64,000 bases of DNA, from NCBI GenBank assembly GCA_026874595.1, contig CM049317.1:67734118-67798117 (forward strand), read 5' to 3'. Source of the stretch: Sipunculus nudus (Eukaryota; Annelida; Sipuncula; Golfingiida; Sipunculidae). Position numbers and translations under genes: made by a program. Shown in pieces: positions 46,600-60,252 of the stretch. A model generated the notes under the pieces. That model was not told the origin of the DNA, made no database searches, and saw only the letters and a list, made by a program, of their open reading frames with translations. How positions within the stretch are numbered: position 1 is the first letter of the stretch; each line of letters opens with the position of its first letter.

Positions 46600-47889
46600 C
46601 ATGATATTATTTACAAGTTTAAAAAATTCTTGAAAATAAACCAAATCCAGTTTCTCACATACATCAGCCAGGTAATCTCTGTTGAATAGAATTCTTTTAA
46701 TATGAAGATCTTTGAATGTGAATAAAACAAAATCACATTACGGCAGTCCTGGAACCCCCATTTATCCTTGAACCTGACAGTAATAGATATGGTCATGTCT
46801 CAGAGTAATTTGGCCCTTATCCCGTTTCAAACAAAAATCGTTATAAGTTAGGGATGCCTCGAGTGGTGTTATGCCTCTGACTTTGTATAGACACTTAACT
46901 TCCATCAGACCATGATGAGGATGCATGTGTGGGTCTGTCATGAGGCGATCAGGGGTGCAACCAAGGTACGGCTGGCTTGGCATGATTACAAATCCTGACG
47001 CAGACACTTGTAAACTATGTCCAATATTTACCATGTGCTTCTTATACTTATAAACTGCCAGAACTTCATATGTGTTACTAGGCTTTAAGCTTTCTGGAAT
47101 TCTATCACAAGCAGACCTGTTGAACATGAGGCTGTTTACAATAGATTGTGTCGCTCTTTTCTGTCTCTTATATATTTCATCAAATGCAGTCAGACGATAT
47201 TTCTCGCCACCACTGTTCATAAGCAGTCTGATCTTTAGTTTCTTTTTCACGTTTAACACACTGACTTTGAGTTAGACAAATAGAAAGATGACAGTTTCTC
47301 TCTGTATCAGATATAGTTTCATGGACTCTAAATTCTTGAACATTTGGTACTGGGGTCTTTGGAAAATCATACACTCTACAAGTGTTAAGATATCTTTCCT
47401 GCTTCCATTGATTCATATTATTAGTCACTGAATATGTCCCCTTCATTTTGGCCTAATTGGTAGCTGAAAGGGGATCCTCTTGGCACAAAGAGGTTTTTCC
47501 TGGTTTGAACATATACGGTTTTTTTTTTTTTTTGCTATCTGGCAGTGCCATACAGCATATGCCAGACAGCGGATTTTCCTGTTTCATTTCATTTTGGCAT
47601 TTAATGAGTAGTTCTGCATCATTATTTCCCTAAGAGTAGGCTTTCGAAGGTCAGATAAGGATGAATAGATAATTTTATTTCCTTCATTTTGAGACTTCTG
47701 TATTGTCACTTCCATGACTGGTTCTGATCTGATGGCCAAGATTCTTAGCTTGTTCCATCCTTGTGGCATAGTAGTTTTGGAAATGTCATCGGGTATAGTT
47801 TTCTTTCCAGCGCGTACATAGAGGTTTACCTGATATAATAAAGCAAAGACATGGCTACAATGTCCTGACACCCGGCAGTTCAGGTGCAC
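46600..47889 (-). pseudogene. SWIM/YqaJ exonuclease-like protein remnant
   Basis: Reading leftward from 47889: a SWIM zinc finger (LNCRVSGHCSHVFALLY), then IRSEPVMEVTIQKSQNEG, then from 47259 a YqaJ-type domain with SNTYEVLAVYKY, PYLGCTPDRL (Asp ligand) and GLMEVKC (the ExK of this nuclease fold), and HDHIYYCQVQG. The C-terminal strand continues in another frame to about 46610 after a stop. At least two frameshifts. In the intact family this is the second ISL2EU protein. Confidence 0.75.
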
Positions 47890-49168
47890 TCTGGTTTTTT
47901 TTTAAATCAAAGGGAATGTACCGTCAATGGCAATCCATATAGTGTGGGGTGGGCTGTTTTTCCTCTAACCGGGAAAACACTTTGCTTTTAGAAAAGTTGA
48001 TCCCATCATGACATACATTGAAAAACTGATACCCATTGCTGTCTGGTCGGTGGCAGGTTTGCAATGAAAATTAAAATTATAATTTAGCAATTATGCAAGG
48101 AAAACAATTTCAAACATTGTTCATAGCAACCCGAATTCATCACCAATCATTTGATACAGCACATTTAACTCAAGTCAAGAGTTGGGCAATATAGGTAAAG
48201 AACATAGAAACATTTTGATTAATTTACGATATATGCTTTATATATGTTTACATTTGAAGAAAGCATAAAATGTACTGAAAATATTTGATCAAGGTTTGAT
48301 TTATATCAAAGACGAATATATATCATTTGGTTACAGAATAACACATTCTTATCAAAAAGATATTGTAAGTAAACAAACTAGAGCAAAATCAAATAATAAT
48401 GGACATTCAGTTGTCATCATTCACTTATCCTTTACCGTGGTGACACCGCTGACAGTTGTCCTTATTGAGGCACCTGCACTATTGTATTAAAATTACTCGT
48501 TGGAAGGGTTTGTTATGAAAACTGCAAAGACATAACCATATAAATATGGACATATCAAATAATCTCTTTTTCTTATAACAAGTGTGCTTATCGGACCACC
48601 AGTCTGGTACTGAGACTAAGTAGAAAAGCAAAACTTAAATATATCAACAGAATTGTATGTGTTTTAGAAAAGACGCAGTGTTTCCTTACTCTATACTGTT
48701 CGTATGATAAACTAGACTTTTTTATATTACTTACGGTTAAGTTGTTAAACTGTACTTGAAACAATGTTCACGGTGTTGTTATGATCAAAGGGTCCTTTGA
48801 TTCGAATAAAAAGGAAGTATTCAGAAGAAAATAATAATTGTTTCCTATACCTTATATTAATAAATTACACGTACAAAAATTTTTCTATTCATGTATAACT
48901 TTTTTCGATGACAAATGTTGTACCATTTGCCTTAAGTATGTAAATGGATATTACTAATATATAGCGGAAAAAATATACACATTCTAAATCTGTAAATACC
49001 ACCTGTTCACCTGATGTTCAAAATGAAGTATTCCAATCCACTTTTTCCACGTTTTGCCTTTTAGTCTCTGCTGAGACGAAGCTTCCTGACATTGAATGAA
49101 TGAATCCTTGAAAGAGGATTTTATCGGTTTCTACAAGAATATTAGATGTCGCCTTAATTATAAAAGTA

Positions 49169-49219
<51 letters not shown>

Positions 49220-49850
49220 ATATTTGTATAATACTCTTCTCACTAAAATAGTGATCAAAAGTGTTTTACAATTTTCATTTCTCAGATAATAAGAAAAATA
49301 AATCATTTGCACATGACGTAAAAAATATCTTATTTATATAGCATTCTTCTCACCAGAGGAGTGTTCAAAAGTGTTTTACAATTTACATGTCTCATATAAA
49401 AAGACAAATAAATCATTTGCACATGACTGACAAAATTCATATTACACAATGACTAAATCTTTTATACTAAACACCAATTACAGAAGAATACTAAAACGAA
49501 AGAGGTAAGATTTTTAAAAGTTGCAAAAATATCTTATATAAGTTCACATGTGTACAACTATGAAACAAAGTACAACTATGAAAAATATGAGACTGCGAGG
49601 TAAGAGGTAAGATTTTTAAAAGTTGCAAAAATATCTTATATAAGTTCACATGTGTACAACTATGAAACAAAGTACAACTATGAAAAATAGGTTGTCAGTC
49701 ATTTCGTAATGCTAGAACGTATTTTACGTTCAACGGTCAACACGTGCATTAGTTCCAGATATCTGTGGTGATTCTGAAGAAATAGTTCAAACATCAGGTA
49801 AGTGAAAGGGAAGTGTGTGCGAATACTGCAAACCCTTTTAGTTTGTGGTT
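47890..49850. repeat. Repeat-rich interval with tandem duplications
   Basis: Holds a block related to 641-1300 (CTGACATTGAATGAATGAATCC at 49086), a (TTA)n tract (49170-49216), two diverged 100-bp repeats at 49225-49425 ending AAATCATTTGCACATGAC, and a perfect tandem duplication of 88 bp on a 102-bp period (49501 and 49603). No gene supported. Confidence 0.6.
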
Positions 49851-49851
49851 A

Positions 49852-51070
49852 CAGTGGAACCCCGCCTTGTGACCACCCCACAATTGCGACCACCCCACAA
49901 TTACGACCATTTTGCTTGGTCCCGAATTTTTTTAGTTAATTTATGTTTAAAAATGACTCAAAATTACGACCACCCCTGAGTTCAGAATTACGACCAGATT
50001 TCCTGGCCCCAGCGCTAATGCGACCCCGCTAATGCGACCACCGCCGAGAAGTACTGAAACAACATTTGTCACGAGTCAATGGCTGCGTCTTGTCACAGGC
50101 GCCTTAACGAAAGATCAAAGCGGGTAACAAGGTTTCTTATCCCGAGTGTTAATCTGGTCCCGCATATCTTCCCGACTCGGTGTCTTCGCTGAGACTCGTT
50201 GAGGTGTAGGTTATAGATCAAAGAGGGTAACCACCGGCCTGATTACTTAACGAGCCGGTCTGACCTGGGGTCAGATGCTAATTGCCCCTCAGTGATCACC
50301 TTTATTACAGCTACCCTAAGTGTGGGGTTGCAGGCTTAATATTTCAACTCATCACATATTGTTCGATCCTAATTGGTAAAATTAACGACCTAGTTAATCC
50401 TAAATGTGTTCATACCTTACTGACACTGAGTATTGAGCAGTCAGTAAAATGTATAAATAAAAGCTTGCATCGGGGAAAAATCCCTCACATTAATTTGCCT
50501 TTTCTGATAGATCGTTGTCAGTTTATTTCTCTACTGGTTAATTTTGCATTTAAATTGCTTGCTGTAAGGCAACCATGCCTCTGAAAGAGCTCTCCTTGAA
50601 GGATAAAGTAGCGTTAATCAAGGCGGCAACACCACGCGCAGTCAGCACCAAATGGCTCAGCAGTTTAGCGTCGGGAAAGCTCAAGTGCACGCAATATATA
50701 CTCAAGCGGAAGGCTAAATATATGACAGCCACGTATTATGTTCAATATGCATTCAGTAGGTTGTAATCGTATTGCCTTAGTGTTATTATTTGTTCATCAT
50801 TAGTCACTACGTATGTGTACATGTGTATTAATTTTCATCATGAATAAATATGTTCAGCTACACACACAAAAAATCATAATAAGGGTCCTCCGCTAAGTAA
50901 AATATTTTGTTAAAATTCACATTAAAGATATGCAATAGATAAACTCTGAGACCCATTAAATATCAGCGTGTTATTTGCGACCACGATAAGAGTTTCACAA
51001 ATACGACCACCCCCAAATTACGACCACTTTGCTCAGTCCCCAGGGTGGTCGTAATTGTGGGGTTCCACTG
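49852..51070 (+). mobile_element. pogo/Tigger-like DNA transposon, internally deleted
   Basis: Terminal inverted repeats CAGTGGAACCCC at both ends are flanked by TA target duplications (49850-49851 and 51071-51072). Subterminal GACCACCCC repeats are present at both ends. At 1219 bp it is too short for a full transposase. It keeps only an N-terminal HTH at 50575. Confidence 0.85.
50575..50766 (+). pseudogene. CENP-B/pogo-type N-terminal HTH fragment
   Basis: KELSLKDKVALIKAA and KLKCTQYILKRKAKY match the pattern of the CENP-B N-terminal (psq-like) helix-turn-helix of pogo transposases. The frame ends 63 codons in, before any DDE domain. In the intact element this domain binds the terminal repeats. 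Confidence 0.65.
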
Positions 51071-51072
51071 TA

Positions 51073-52900
51073 TTTACATACTTACTGTTCAAACTTTGTA
51101 CGCTTATATTCGTAATTGGTTTTAGATTAAGCATATTATTCCAATATTACGACCCAATGTTAAAAAATGTTCTCATCAATACTTAGAAAAGAAAAACTTA
51201 TAAAGTGCTGCAAATCAAGCTTTGCTCTTTCGTTGGCCGAATAAAGGTGATATAGTTTTTGGTTTCGAAGGGGACTTTTGGATGTTCAGCCAGAGGTTTC
51301 TAGAAGGATTTTTATGATTTGTACCCTGTAAATTCATGAGCGGCCACACGTTTACATTATATATTTTCGACAACCTGACCCGAACTTTCCTTTTTATGTA
51401 TTTTCAGTTAGTTCATAGTTGTTTTTAGCCTGAAACAAAAGTTCGGGACCATTACTGCATATTGCAGTTAAAGAATCGATCCACATGGGTGAAAATGCCT
51501 ATTTATGCTGCACATGAGTAAGTGCATACAAGCAGATCCTCAGCTACAGCAGTTTATTATAGTTTCACACGTCCTACTGGTAATTGTCTTATTTATTCAA
51601 GTAAGAAATAATTTTATTTGAAGAGGAGGTGTCAAATTTCTAGGGAGGTTAAAATGGAGGGTTGAAAATCTACGGGGCTTTGTGTGAGGTTGGGGTGGGG
51701 GTTGGGGGGGGGGGGGGTTTGCTTGCCGTGTTGAGCCAGCTGTTTAGTTTGGCTGATAATAAGGGTATCTGTGATTTAAATTTGTTTATATTGCAAAATG
51801 GTTTTGCGGAAAAGTCATTAAAACAAATTCTGTATATTTGATCTCGACATAAAAAATTAAGTTTGGTCGGAAGGTTGGGCTTACTTACTATACTTACTGT
51901 GATGTTTTCTACCGACTTGTAAACTGACTGCTCTCATACCTGAAATACACCTACAGCTTAGAGGGACGTATTTCCAAGCCCTATATATTTTCATATCAGG
52001 TCCACATATCAAAGTCTCTAGGGAAACCTGTTTGACATCATGTGACACATCAAACTCAAGCTCAACTTCTGCACTCTTATTGTGTTCACAAGGAATATTG
52101 CAGCCTCTAGAACTGGCCATAGATGTCGCTACCTGGCAAGCATTGTCATAAAATCATTAAAGCAACTTTCCATCCCCACCAGCATAAAGAAAAGTCACTA
52201 CTGCTATTATATTATTTTTGGTTTTTCCTATAACCCCCCCCCCTGGTATTTTTAATGTATAATACGTAAAACATATGTGCCTGTTAATTTCTGCTACACT
52301 GCACTATTCACTGCCTATGCATTTTGAAAATATGTGGCATAATTGTCTCGTTGTGTGAGTGTTGGAGCTGGCCGAGAGCTGTTACTGTGATCAATTCATG
52401 TCATATACCACGTAACTAGCATCAGGCCAGTAAACCAAAATGACGCCTGGACCATTATATCGCGGAATATGTCAATATTTTCAAAAGAAAAGATCAGGGT
52501 ATATGTCCTGGCCTAATAGATTAATTAATGTAATGTCAAACAGAGTAGGGCGGGACCATTAAGAAACAAACGGAATCAAGTAAAACATTATATGTCTATA
52601 CAGAAATCATCAATTAAAACCTAATTTGGGGTGTTCTTATTCCAGCGACAGAACTCAGTGCTTGTATGAAACTCCGTGCTATTGAACAGACTAAGGCCCT
52701 GGGCATTTGATCTCGTAGTCCTGGTTATTAATATAACCAGAGGAGAGGTTAATGATTTTGGGAAGAGCACGAGATGGGAAACAATTTTTAGTCATGTTAC
52801 TATAACTATATCTATAACCCATCAAATAAGTTCGCATATCTATCAAAAAATTACCACACTGCGAAGCTTATTAAACATTGTAAACACTATCTGCTAGCAT
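51073..52900. other. Intergenic DNA, no gene recognised
   Basis: Includes a G-run (about 51695-51717) and a fragment related to 1440-1600 (51250-51340: TTCAGCCAGAGGTTTCTAGAA). No domain or exon relic is visible. Confidence 0.45.
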
Positions 52901-52913
52901 ACAGAAGCTTTTC

Positions 52914-52964
52914 TTTATACTATATTGAAAGTATGCGGAAATCACTAAGTTGATTATCAAATCG
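52914..52964 (+). promoter_or_regulatory. Conserved 5' block of the receptor family (copy 5)
   Basis: ATCACTAAGTTGATTATC about 280 bp before the signal exon relic, followed by a pyrimidine tract ending TTTTCTCAG at 53039. Confidence 0.3.
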
Positions 52965-53240
52965 TTATATATATTATAGGGTAAACGTGTGTGAACCATA
53001 ACATCAATAAAGAGAATAAGTCTTTTTGTCTTTTCTCAGTGCAAGCGGCCGTTAACAATTATAAAACAATTAAAAAATAACCATTAAAAAGTTAACTAAT
53101 TAATATGTACATTATATGTTATACCAAGATTAACACAAACGAGAACTACCAATAGCCTTGGTTTGATAAGGTAATACATTTCATTGACAACCTTTTTACA
53201 CCCAAGTTTTTCCAGGTAAAGAGGCAATATTGCTCATAAA

Positions 53241-53927
53241 ATGGATATTCCTGCATCATATGTCAAAAATAATATGTGTGTCCTTATGGTAACATTTTCA
53301 ACCATAACCCGCATATGCTGGAAAGTGAGTATTTTGGAATTTTTATTTCAATTTCCATATGTTATGCATACATCAATGGTCATAATAACGAGCGCTTGAC
53401 CTTAATTTGTATTCATTCCCATGAACACTGATAAAGACCAATATCTTGATGACCACGCGGCGTCCAGACAGGAGGTGAGTTCTGGGGTAAGGATCAGATA
53501 TTTTGGTACACGACGGTAGGAATTATCGACCGTATCTTCAAAGCGAATTTTTGATTCCCCGCTGAGTAACCATTCTGTTGCACGAATCTGAATTCAACGT
53601 AATTCTGGGGTCCCTTTATAATAAGTCAAGTAAGGGAAATATGCAGGGGAATTCCTACTTCATGTATGTGTCCAACCCTCATATTCACTACGGAATGTAA
53701 TCATATTGATAAATAATTATACAATTATAAAAATACAATATAATAGCAATAATAACAGTCCTTAATGTTGTGCCGGACTATACTGTCGGCCGTTGTCCTC
53801 TCTATAGGAATCTGTTGATATTGTTTGATTATGTATTACTTTCACAAGATATAAAGGTTTTGTCTTGTTATGTAGTATTGTCTTGTCTTGTAATCGTAGA
53901 TATTAGCTCCCATGAATATTCATAACC

Positions 53928-53981
<54 letters not shown>

Positions 53982-54912
53982 TATATAGGTACTTAAGATG
54001 TCGGTTTCAACAAGAAAAAGCTTATTTTAGCTATATTTACTACACAACCGATGTATTTCGGTGGGTTATTTCAAAAGGACGCAGTCAGTGGGAAGCTAAA
54101 ACATATTGTGATTATTATTGGACGAATCTGCTCAAACTCAGCCGACAAGACGAATATGCAGTGATATACTTTACATATTTTCAGTAGGTAAATGGTGCTC
54201 TCCCTCAAAATGCCAGTTTGTGAGGGATGGTTGTATTACGATACATCACCGTTCTCTAAACTGGTTTGATACTCGTGCTGAGTATAAGAAAATTTCTTTG
54301 CATCCTTTGCATTGGGAACTGAGTTTTAGATCGGTTGGAGGAAAAAAGATTGTCATTTTATAGGATTTAACAACAATAATTTTCATTTAAAAACAGGGGA
54401 GATGTTGAAATGATGAGAGAGTTAGATGTGTATGTTTTTGTTGCTTCGTCATGATAGAGTGACATCATGGCATCATGCTCCATGGTTGAAAAAGTTTTTT
54501 TGTTCTTGGAAAATCGCAGTTCTTTGGATTTTGGAAAGTGAATCTTTCTGTAATAATGCTATCCGTAAAATTACTAAAAGAAAATATTTATTTTCAATTG
54601 TATATCGATGGCGAAAAAAAATCCAACGAAAACGTCAGCCATAGTGGACGGATGGTTGATTATGCACAGAAGACACCTAAACACTCACAATCTAAAAGAA
54701 GAAATGTAGGGTGTGCCATGTTATCATCCAATATCTTAATTCGTATTTAAGGTATCGTGGAACCAAAGTTGATACTATTTCCCCCAGAACTTCAAATAAG
54801 TACAATTGTTCCAAGATATCACTTACTTATGGCATTTAATTGGCCTGGAATACACCAAGCGGCGAGTCTATCAATACTTGTATTTGCACTGACCAATGCG
54901 GCTGATCGTAAA
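53241..54912 (+). pseudogene. Copy 5: CTLD receptor pseudogene
   Basis: Relics: leader 53241-53324 (NMCVLMVTFSTITRICW, ending in phase 0 instead of 1), spacer about 53410-53600 (broken), CTLD1 first half about 54050-54183 (SQWEAKTYCDYYWTNLL, truncated and lacking a donor), CTLD2 first half 54185 to about 54370 (CSPSKCQFVRDGC; one Cys is Tyr, an internal deletion, then a stop), and CTLD2 second half 54752-54912 (frameshifted). CTLD1 second half, stalk, TM and tail are missing. Confidence 0.75.
53928..53988. repeat. (TA)n microsatellite in copy 5
   Basis: TA tract directly before the CTLD1 exon relic, as in copies 1 and 6. Confidence 0.85.
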
Positions 54913-54949
54913 GTAAATTCCATCAGCTTTTTCGGTTCCTAGATTTATC

Positions 54950-55887
54950 ACATATGATAAAAGACAATATAACGCCTACAAGTACTAAAGATTCAAAGTC
55001 GATTTCAGGGATATATTTTCCTAAAGCATAGATTTCTTGCATTTTCCTAAGCTAATTGTCTGTTGAAAGAATCGTATATGTAACCGAATGGCATATATTT
55101 CAATAAAAATTAACATACTGACACGAAATATTTGGACTAATGCCTTAGTGTTATATTTAAATGCTTTATGACAGGCTATAATGAAAACTCGAGTCTTAGT
55201 TGTAGATCAGTCGTTGAGTGTCTCTAAACTTTGGAATTTAAGAAAAGCTTTTTAACACATCATGCACATATAAATGTAAAGTCTTATAATATAATTTTAA
55301 ATATTATTCGGAAAGCCACACAGATATGTCAAGAAATATATAGGATTATTCAGGTTACGTTCTTTTCATTCGGGACTTAAACGTTATATTGATTATCATG
55401 AGATTGGTTTCGGCGAAATGCAAACTAATTATGCCAGGTTCCATACTTGGAGCTTCTTTTTTTAAATCACCCTTCGGTCAATCCTAATAATTTTTATTAT
55501 TTTTGCATGACGCCAGCCTTTAGGAAAATGCATATCAATGTTTTTGATGATGTTATATTTTCATTAGGCTCTATATTATGTTACTTTTCCTTACTTTTCT
55601 GATTATATGGAACTTGAACTACACATGTTATAAAATTCCTTATTCATACTACATTCGTTTATATATAGAGATCCATGGTATGTATGAAACAATACGGTTA
55701 GCCAACGTGGGAGGACAGTATTTTAGGCATTTTAATGGGAATTAGAATTCAACATAAATAGTTTGATCATGGAATTAATTTATCTAAAATCTAAAAGTGG
55801 TGCAATATAGGATAAAAATATATCTGACTAAATTACCAAATATGCTTATATGTTTCCATTTGAAGAAACATACAGATCATATTCGAA
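54950..55887. other. Decayed 3' flank of copy 5
   Basis: 54990-55220 still aligns with the intron after CTLD2 in copies 1 and 3 (for example TTTTCCTAAAGCATAGATTTCT). After that homology is lost and no stalk, TM or tail exon is found. Confidence 0.45.
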
Positions 55888-58499
55888 TTAAGGACAAATT
55901 TATTCCATATGGTTACAGAATTACTTATTCTTATCAGGATGATATGACAAGTAAGCAAATATAATATATATATATACATATATATAACATAAACAACAAC
56001 CAATATAGATATGGACATTCAATGGTCATTTATCAATTTACACTTATCTTGGTCATTTTCCAGTCAAAGACTTGAATAAGATCGGACTTCATTTTTTTAA
56101 ATATATCAAACTTAAAAAAAGTCTTTTATTCCGGAATGATTTCAACAAAGAGAATAGTCGAAATAGTCTTTTGCAGAAGTTTCCTGCTGGATTATATACA
56201 CCAGTAACCTCACAGGCATTGCACATTACGGGTAGACAATACATTACCCACAGTAACAGACATGGAACAAATCGCACTCCACTGGATGCTTAACCTACAT
56301 TGCTCCACCACCAGAAGTCCACCAAGACCAGGACAATATCTCCTCTTATCTGTCCAAGGTCCGCCACCGGGTCTACCAGGAGTAGGCCAGTTCACACACT
56401 ATCTGGTAAAGGTATGTTGTGAATTGGCAAATACATGTCAGTGTTTTAGTTTTGCAATGTTGGCAATGGTATGTAATCAGCTGGTTTTCCCGTGCTACCA
56501 TTTCACGACCCTCCAGTCCTGCCATGGAAAAGTCAAGCTTCACACACATATTTCTCCGGAGAGAGTTTTTTGCCAACTGAAGCTCACAAGCTGTCTAGTT
56601 TGCCTCTAGAAAAACCACTAAAACCCACAAAACCTGAATACAGTAAATTAATGCAGTCCATGTTTAACTCACAATAATAGTCACAATAGGCGTTAGGAGG
56701 TTATTGCTCTACATTTCCCATGACCAGTACCTATCCATTTACTGGTGTTGAAAGAGCACCCCCTTGTGGTAAAAATGTTAACGAGGAGTCTCAGCACACA
56801 CGGCTCTCTGAACCACCAACCTTCCGGCGACAAGCCCATGCTTAACATACGTAAGGTATAATTAGTTTATTAAATACTTGCCTGTGGGACGTGGCCTTAT
56901 TTGACATTAAAGTAAATGTCAATATCACTTTTCTAATGGAACACGTGTGTGTATATTATAAAATTATTAAATCAAATGATATTTCATCTAGTACTTAAGT
57001 GCATACACGGAGCAAGAGGGATAATACTTCCACTTTTTATGGTGAACATAATACACCAGATGTATGACCTACAACAAAACCACTTGTGAATTGCATGGAG
57101 TACATTTATGATTCGTTTGGATGTTTATACATTAACAAATGCAGGAAGTGGTCCACTGGGCATGACAGATGAGCCCGTCTTAGTCCGAAGGCTATAGTTT
57201 ATAAAATGTTAGTTTAATTGGCTAAATTTTGTGTTTTCAAGGAGATTTTACAAGAACCAATGTCCATTTTAAGTTTGAACATCCAACGTCATAGGTATAA
57301 CACTGATACACATACTCGGTCATTTTAAACAAAATACCTAAACATTCGCTCTTTCAAGATATGAGCATCAAATTTGGTAACAATTAATATAACAGTGAAA
57401 CTAAAAAGACCATTTAAGCAGGCGTCCATCTTAAAGGGGTCGCTTTAGCTAAAATTTACGTAACATTTAGAACAAGTTTAATATACTCTCTTTCTTTTTG
57501 ATCAGATTTAACAAACGCACAGTTCAGTATATCTCATTTCTAAAGACGTTGCAAGATTTCCATTAAACTATGCATGAAAGTATTGACTCAAGCGGACATG
57601 ATGAACATCTGTTATTTTTCTCATAGTATGCCAGATAACAGCTGACAACGTGAGGACATTAGGGGTATTATTCGGTAATCAGGCAATGTCAAACTGGGGT
57701 AAACAAGTGCACACACGAGGTATAGGAATACAGAAAATGCATTACATTAATATATCTGAGATGATTGTGATGAAATGGTTGAACCAATGGGATAAGCAGT
57801 GTGGATATTGCAGACCCTTTCATTTTTTTATTATTTACATCTTGGCTGCATGTCAGACAATTTGCTCACATACTAAATGCTAATTTCAAACACAAGTACA
57901 CTGCTGCTGCAAGCACAGGTCGTCAGCAATTTAAACACTCGGTCAATAATTCGAAGAAGGTTTGCCCGGTTTCGTCCAAACTTTGTAAAAGGAGCCTGTA
58001 TATAAAGCCTGTTGTTTAAGTAGTATGATCCGGCGCATAATATATGTCCATGAACGTGCAAGTGGGTTTCTTTGTGCACAAAATCATGTTTTTCAATCAT
58101 ATTTTACACATGACAGGCCACTGTGACCAATCTGGGTCCTCCGTGGATATTCCTGAATTTCAATGAAGAAGGCCAGGGGGCCGTGTTGACAATCGAAGGA
58201 TATAGTGCCATATCTAAAGATAAGATGAATTTCAGTTAGCATAAATGATATAACTCAAGGTCCAATATCCAATGCTTTATTTAAGAAGGTTCTATGGTTA
58301 ATCATAATTTATATAGTTACTAGTCAAAAGACTTTATGTTAAATCGACTCGTTTCTGAATGAGGGTATTGCTATGTGTTATACTACTTACAAATAGCAAA
58401 TACACACCCGACATGTTGAAAAACTAAAGGTTCAAACTAAACGAGGCATTTCAAAGACAGGATAGATATGCTTGATACTTAACAGTTATAATGTGCGAC

Positions 58500-58810
58500 C
58501 TTATGTTTTGTTCAAGCATACCCAGAACGTGGTGAACAGTTATTATTAAAGACTTTTGTTTTTCAATTTCTCTGTGTTATGCTTATATCCAGGGTTGTAA
58601 TTACTACTGTTTGTCCTTAATATCCAGGCACAAAAAATGAACACCGATCAAGTCCGATACCTTGATAATCAAGCGGCGTATAAAAATGACGTAAGGTCCC
58701 GGATAATGATCTTAGAATATGGGTCACGACTCGACGAATCAATGTTTGTATCTTCAAATTGAGTCCATTGGCATTTCTCTCTGCGCAACCCTTCTCTGAT
58801 TCATTGTCAA
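58500..58810 (+). pseudogene. Partial receptor copy (duplicate of 18497-18823)
   Basis: Decayed signal exon followed by the spacer exon from about 58629. A one-base insertion in the A-run after GCAC shifts the frame, and TGG is TGA further on. Confidence 0.5.
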
Positions 58811-59252
58811 ATTATATATCGGTGTTAGAGCTGATCATTAGCTGTCACCGTGATTAACATATCTGTCATGTGACATATAACTAGCACAAGGCTGTTCTTT
58901 ACCAGAAATACTTCAATTGCTTTGATACAAATTAGCATCTCATATATTTTGGCTTAATAGCTTACTTAATGCTATCTATAACATTGGAAACAACAAAAAA
59001 AACAGGAAACCACAAACAAAAGGCAACTAAATAAAGATATTTTTGTGAACACAAGATGTATTAAAACGGGAAACCTGCGGCCTTCTGATTGCAGCAATAC
59101 AAAAAAATTCAATTATGGAAATCCATGCTATTGAACTGAATAATATCCAGGGCTCTGATATTAAAATCATTAGGTTGCAAGTCTATAAATATCTACAGAA
59201 CTGCGAGGCTCTATAACATAATAAACAAATGCTGGTAGCATGCAGAAGCTGT

Positions 59253-59313
59253 ACTCTATACGATATTGAAAAGGATGCAGGGATAACTAAGTATAAATTC
59301 CGATGATCAAAAC
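59253..59313 (+). promoter_or_regulatory. Conserved 5' block of the receptor family (copy 6)
   Basis: GGATAACTAAGTATAAATTC, about 290 bp before the signal exon; the CTCAG after a pyrimidine tract lies at 59391. Confidence 0.35.
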
Positions 59314-60179
59314 CATTGTATATAATAAGGTTATACGTCGAATAATTATAGCATAAATAAATATAAATCAGGCCATTTGTCTTCTCCTCAGTGTATAAGC
59401 TTTGTTAAAAAATACAAAACCGTGATAAACCATAACCGTTTATTGCGTAAGAGCGGCGATCTTATTTTGATATTGTTATACATTATCTGTATACCCAAAT
59501 AAACACTACAGAATAGGCAAAAAAAGCTTGATATTCATTAGGTTATATACTTTTCATTAACAACCTTTATACACTCACGTTATGCCAAAAGGAGGCTATT
59601 CCACTCATAAAATGGGTAGGTCTACTTCCAACTCCACAGTTAAAATGTGTGCAATTATGGTGTTGTTTTCAACCATTGCCATGATATTGGGTAAAAGTAA
59701 GTATTGAAGACTTCATTTTTTTTATTTTCCACCTATCAGCTATCCAGTGACGTAGTAACCACTGCCTGGCCTTACTGAGAAGGCATTCCAAAAGACGCTA
59801 ATAAAAGTCTAATATCTTGATGACCAGGCGGCGTCTAAATATAACGTAGGATCATGAGTGAAAGTCACAGAATCTTGGCCAAGACCTTCAGAAGCATCGT
59901 CCGTATCTTCCAGTCGAGTCGATTTCGATCCCCTCTGAGTAACCCTTATAAGAAGCTTCAATTAACGTTATTCTCAGATGCCTTGATAATGAGTCAGAGA
60001 GAATTGTGCAATTTCTCCATGAATTTATGGGTTAAACCTTCCTGCTTACAACAGGATGTCATCATGAATAATCCAACATTATGTATATATAGGTTAATTA
60101 TATATATTATGATTATACATATATATATATATATATATTAATTATTATAAAGATTGTAATTTCCAAATGACAAAATCAG

Positions 60180-60252
60180 TCTGAAGCTAAAGCTTATTGT
60201 GAATATAATGTGATGACTCTGCTTGTCGAACTCGATAATGAAGCATATGAAA
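60180..60252 (+). pseudogene. Internally deleted CTLD1 exon (duplicate of 20178-20272)
   Basis: SEAKAYCEYNVMTLL then a GTAAGTTC donor, with the middle of the exon missing. Confidence 0.55.

Larger units (their letters stand above)
44470..47889. mobile_element. ISL2EU-like DNA transposon, inactivated
   Basis: The + strand encodes a THAP finger followed by a DDE (DDE_4-type) transposase. The - strand encodes a SWIM zinc finger and a YqaJ exonuclease-like domain, convergent with the first. A THAP/DDE transposase paired with a YqaJ protein is the known gene content of ISL2EU elements. All parts carry stops or frameshifts. Terminal inverted repeats were not located, so the limits given are those of the coding remnants. 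Confidence 0.7.

Noticed and set aside
56262-56609. 115-codon frame
   Set aside because: The near-identical duplicate at 16342 is broken by a small indel and the composition matches no domain; probably chance or old repeat sequence.
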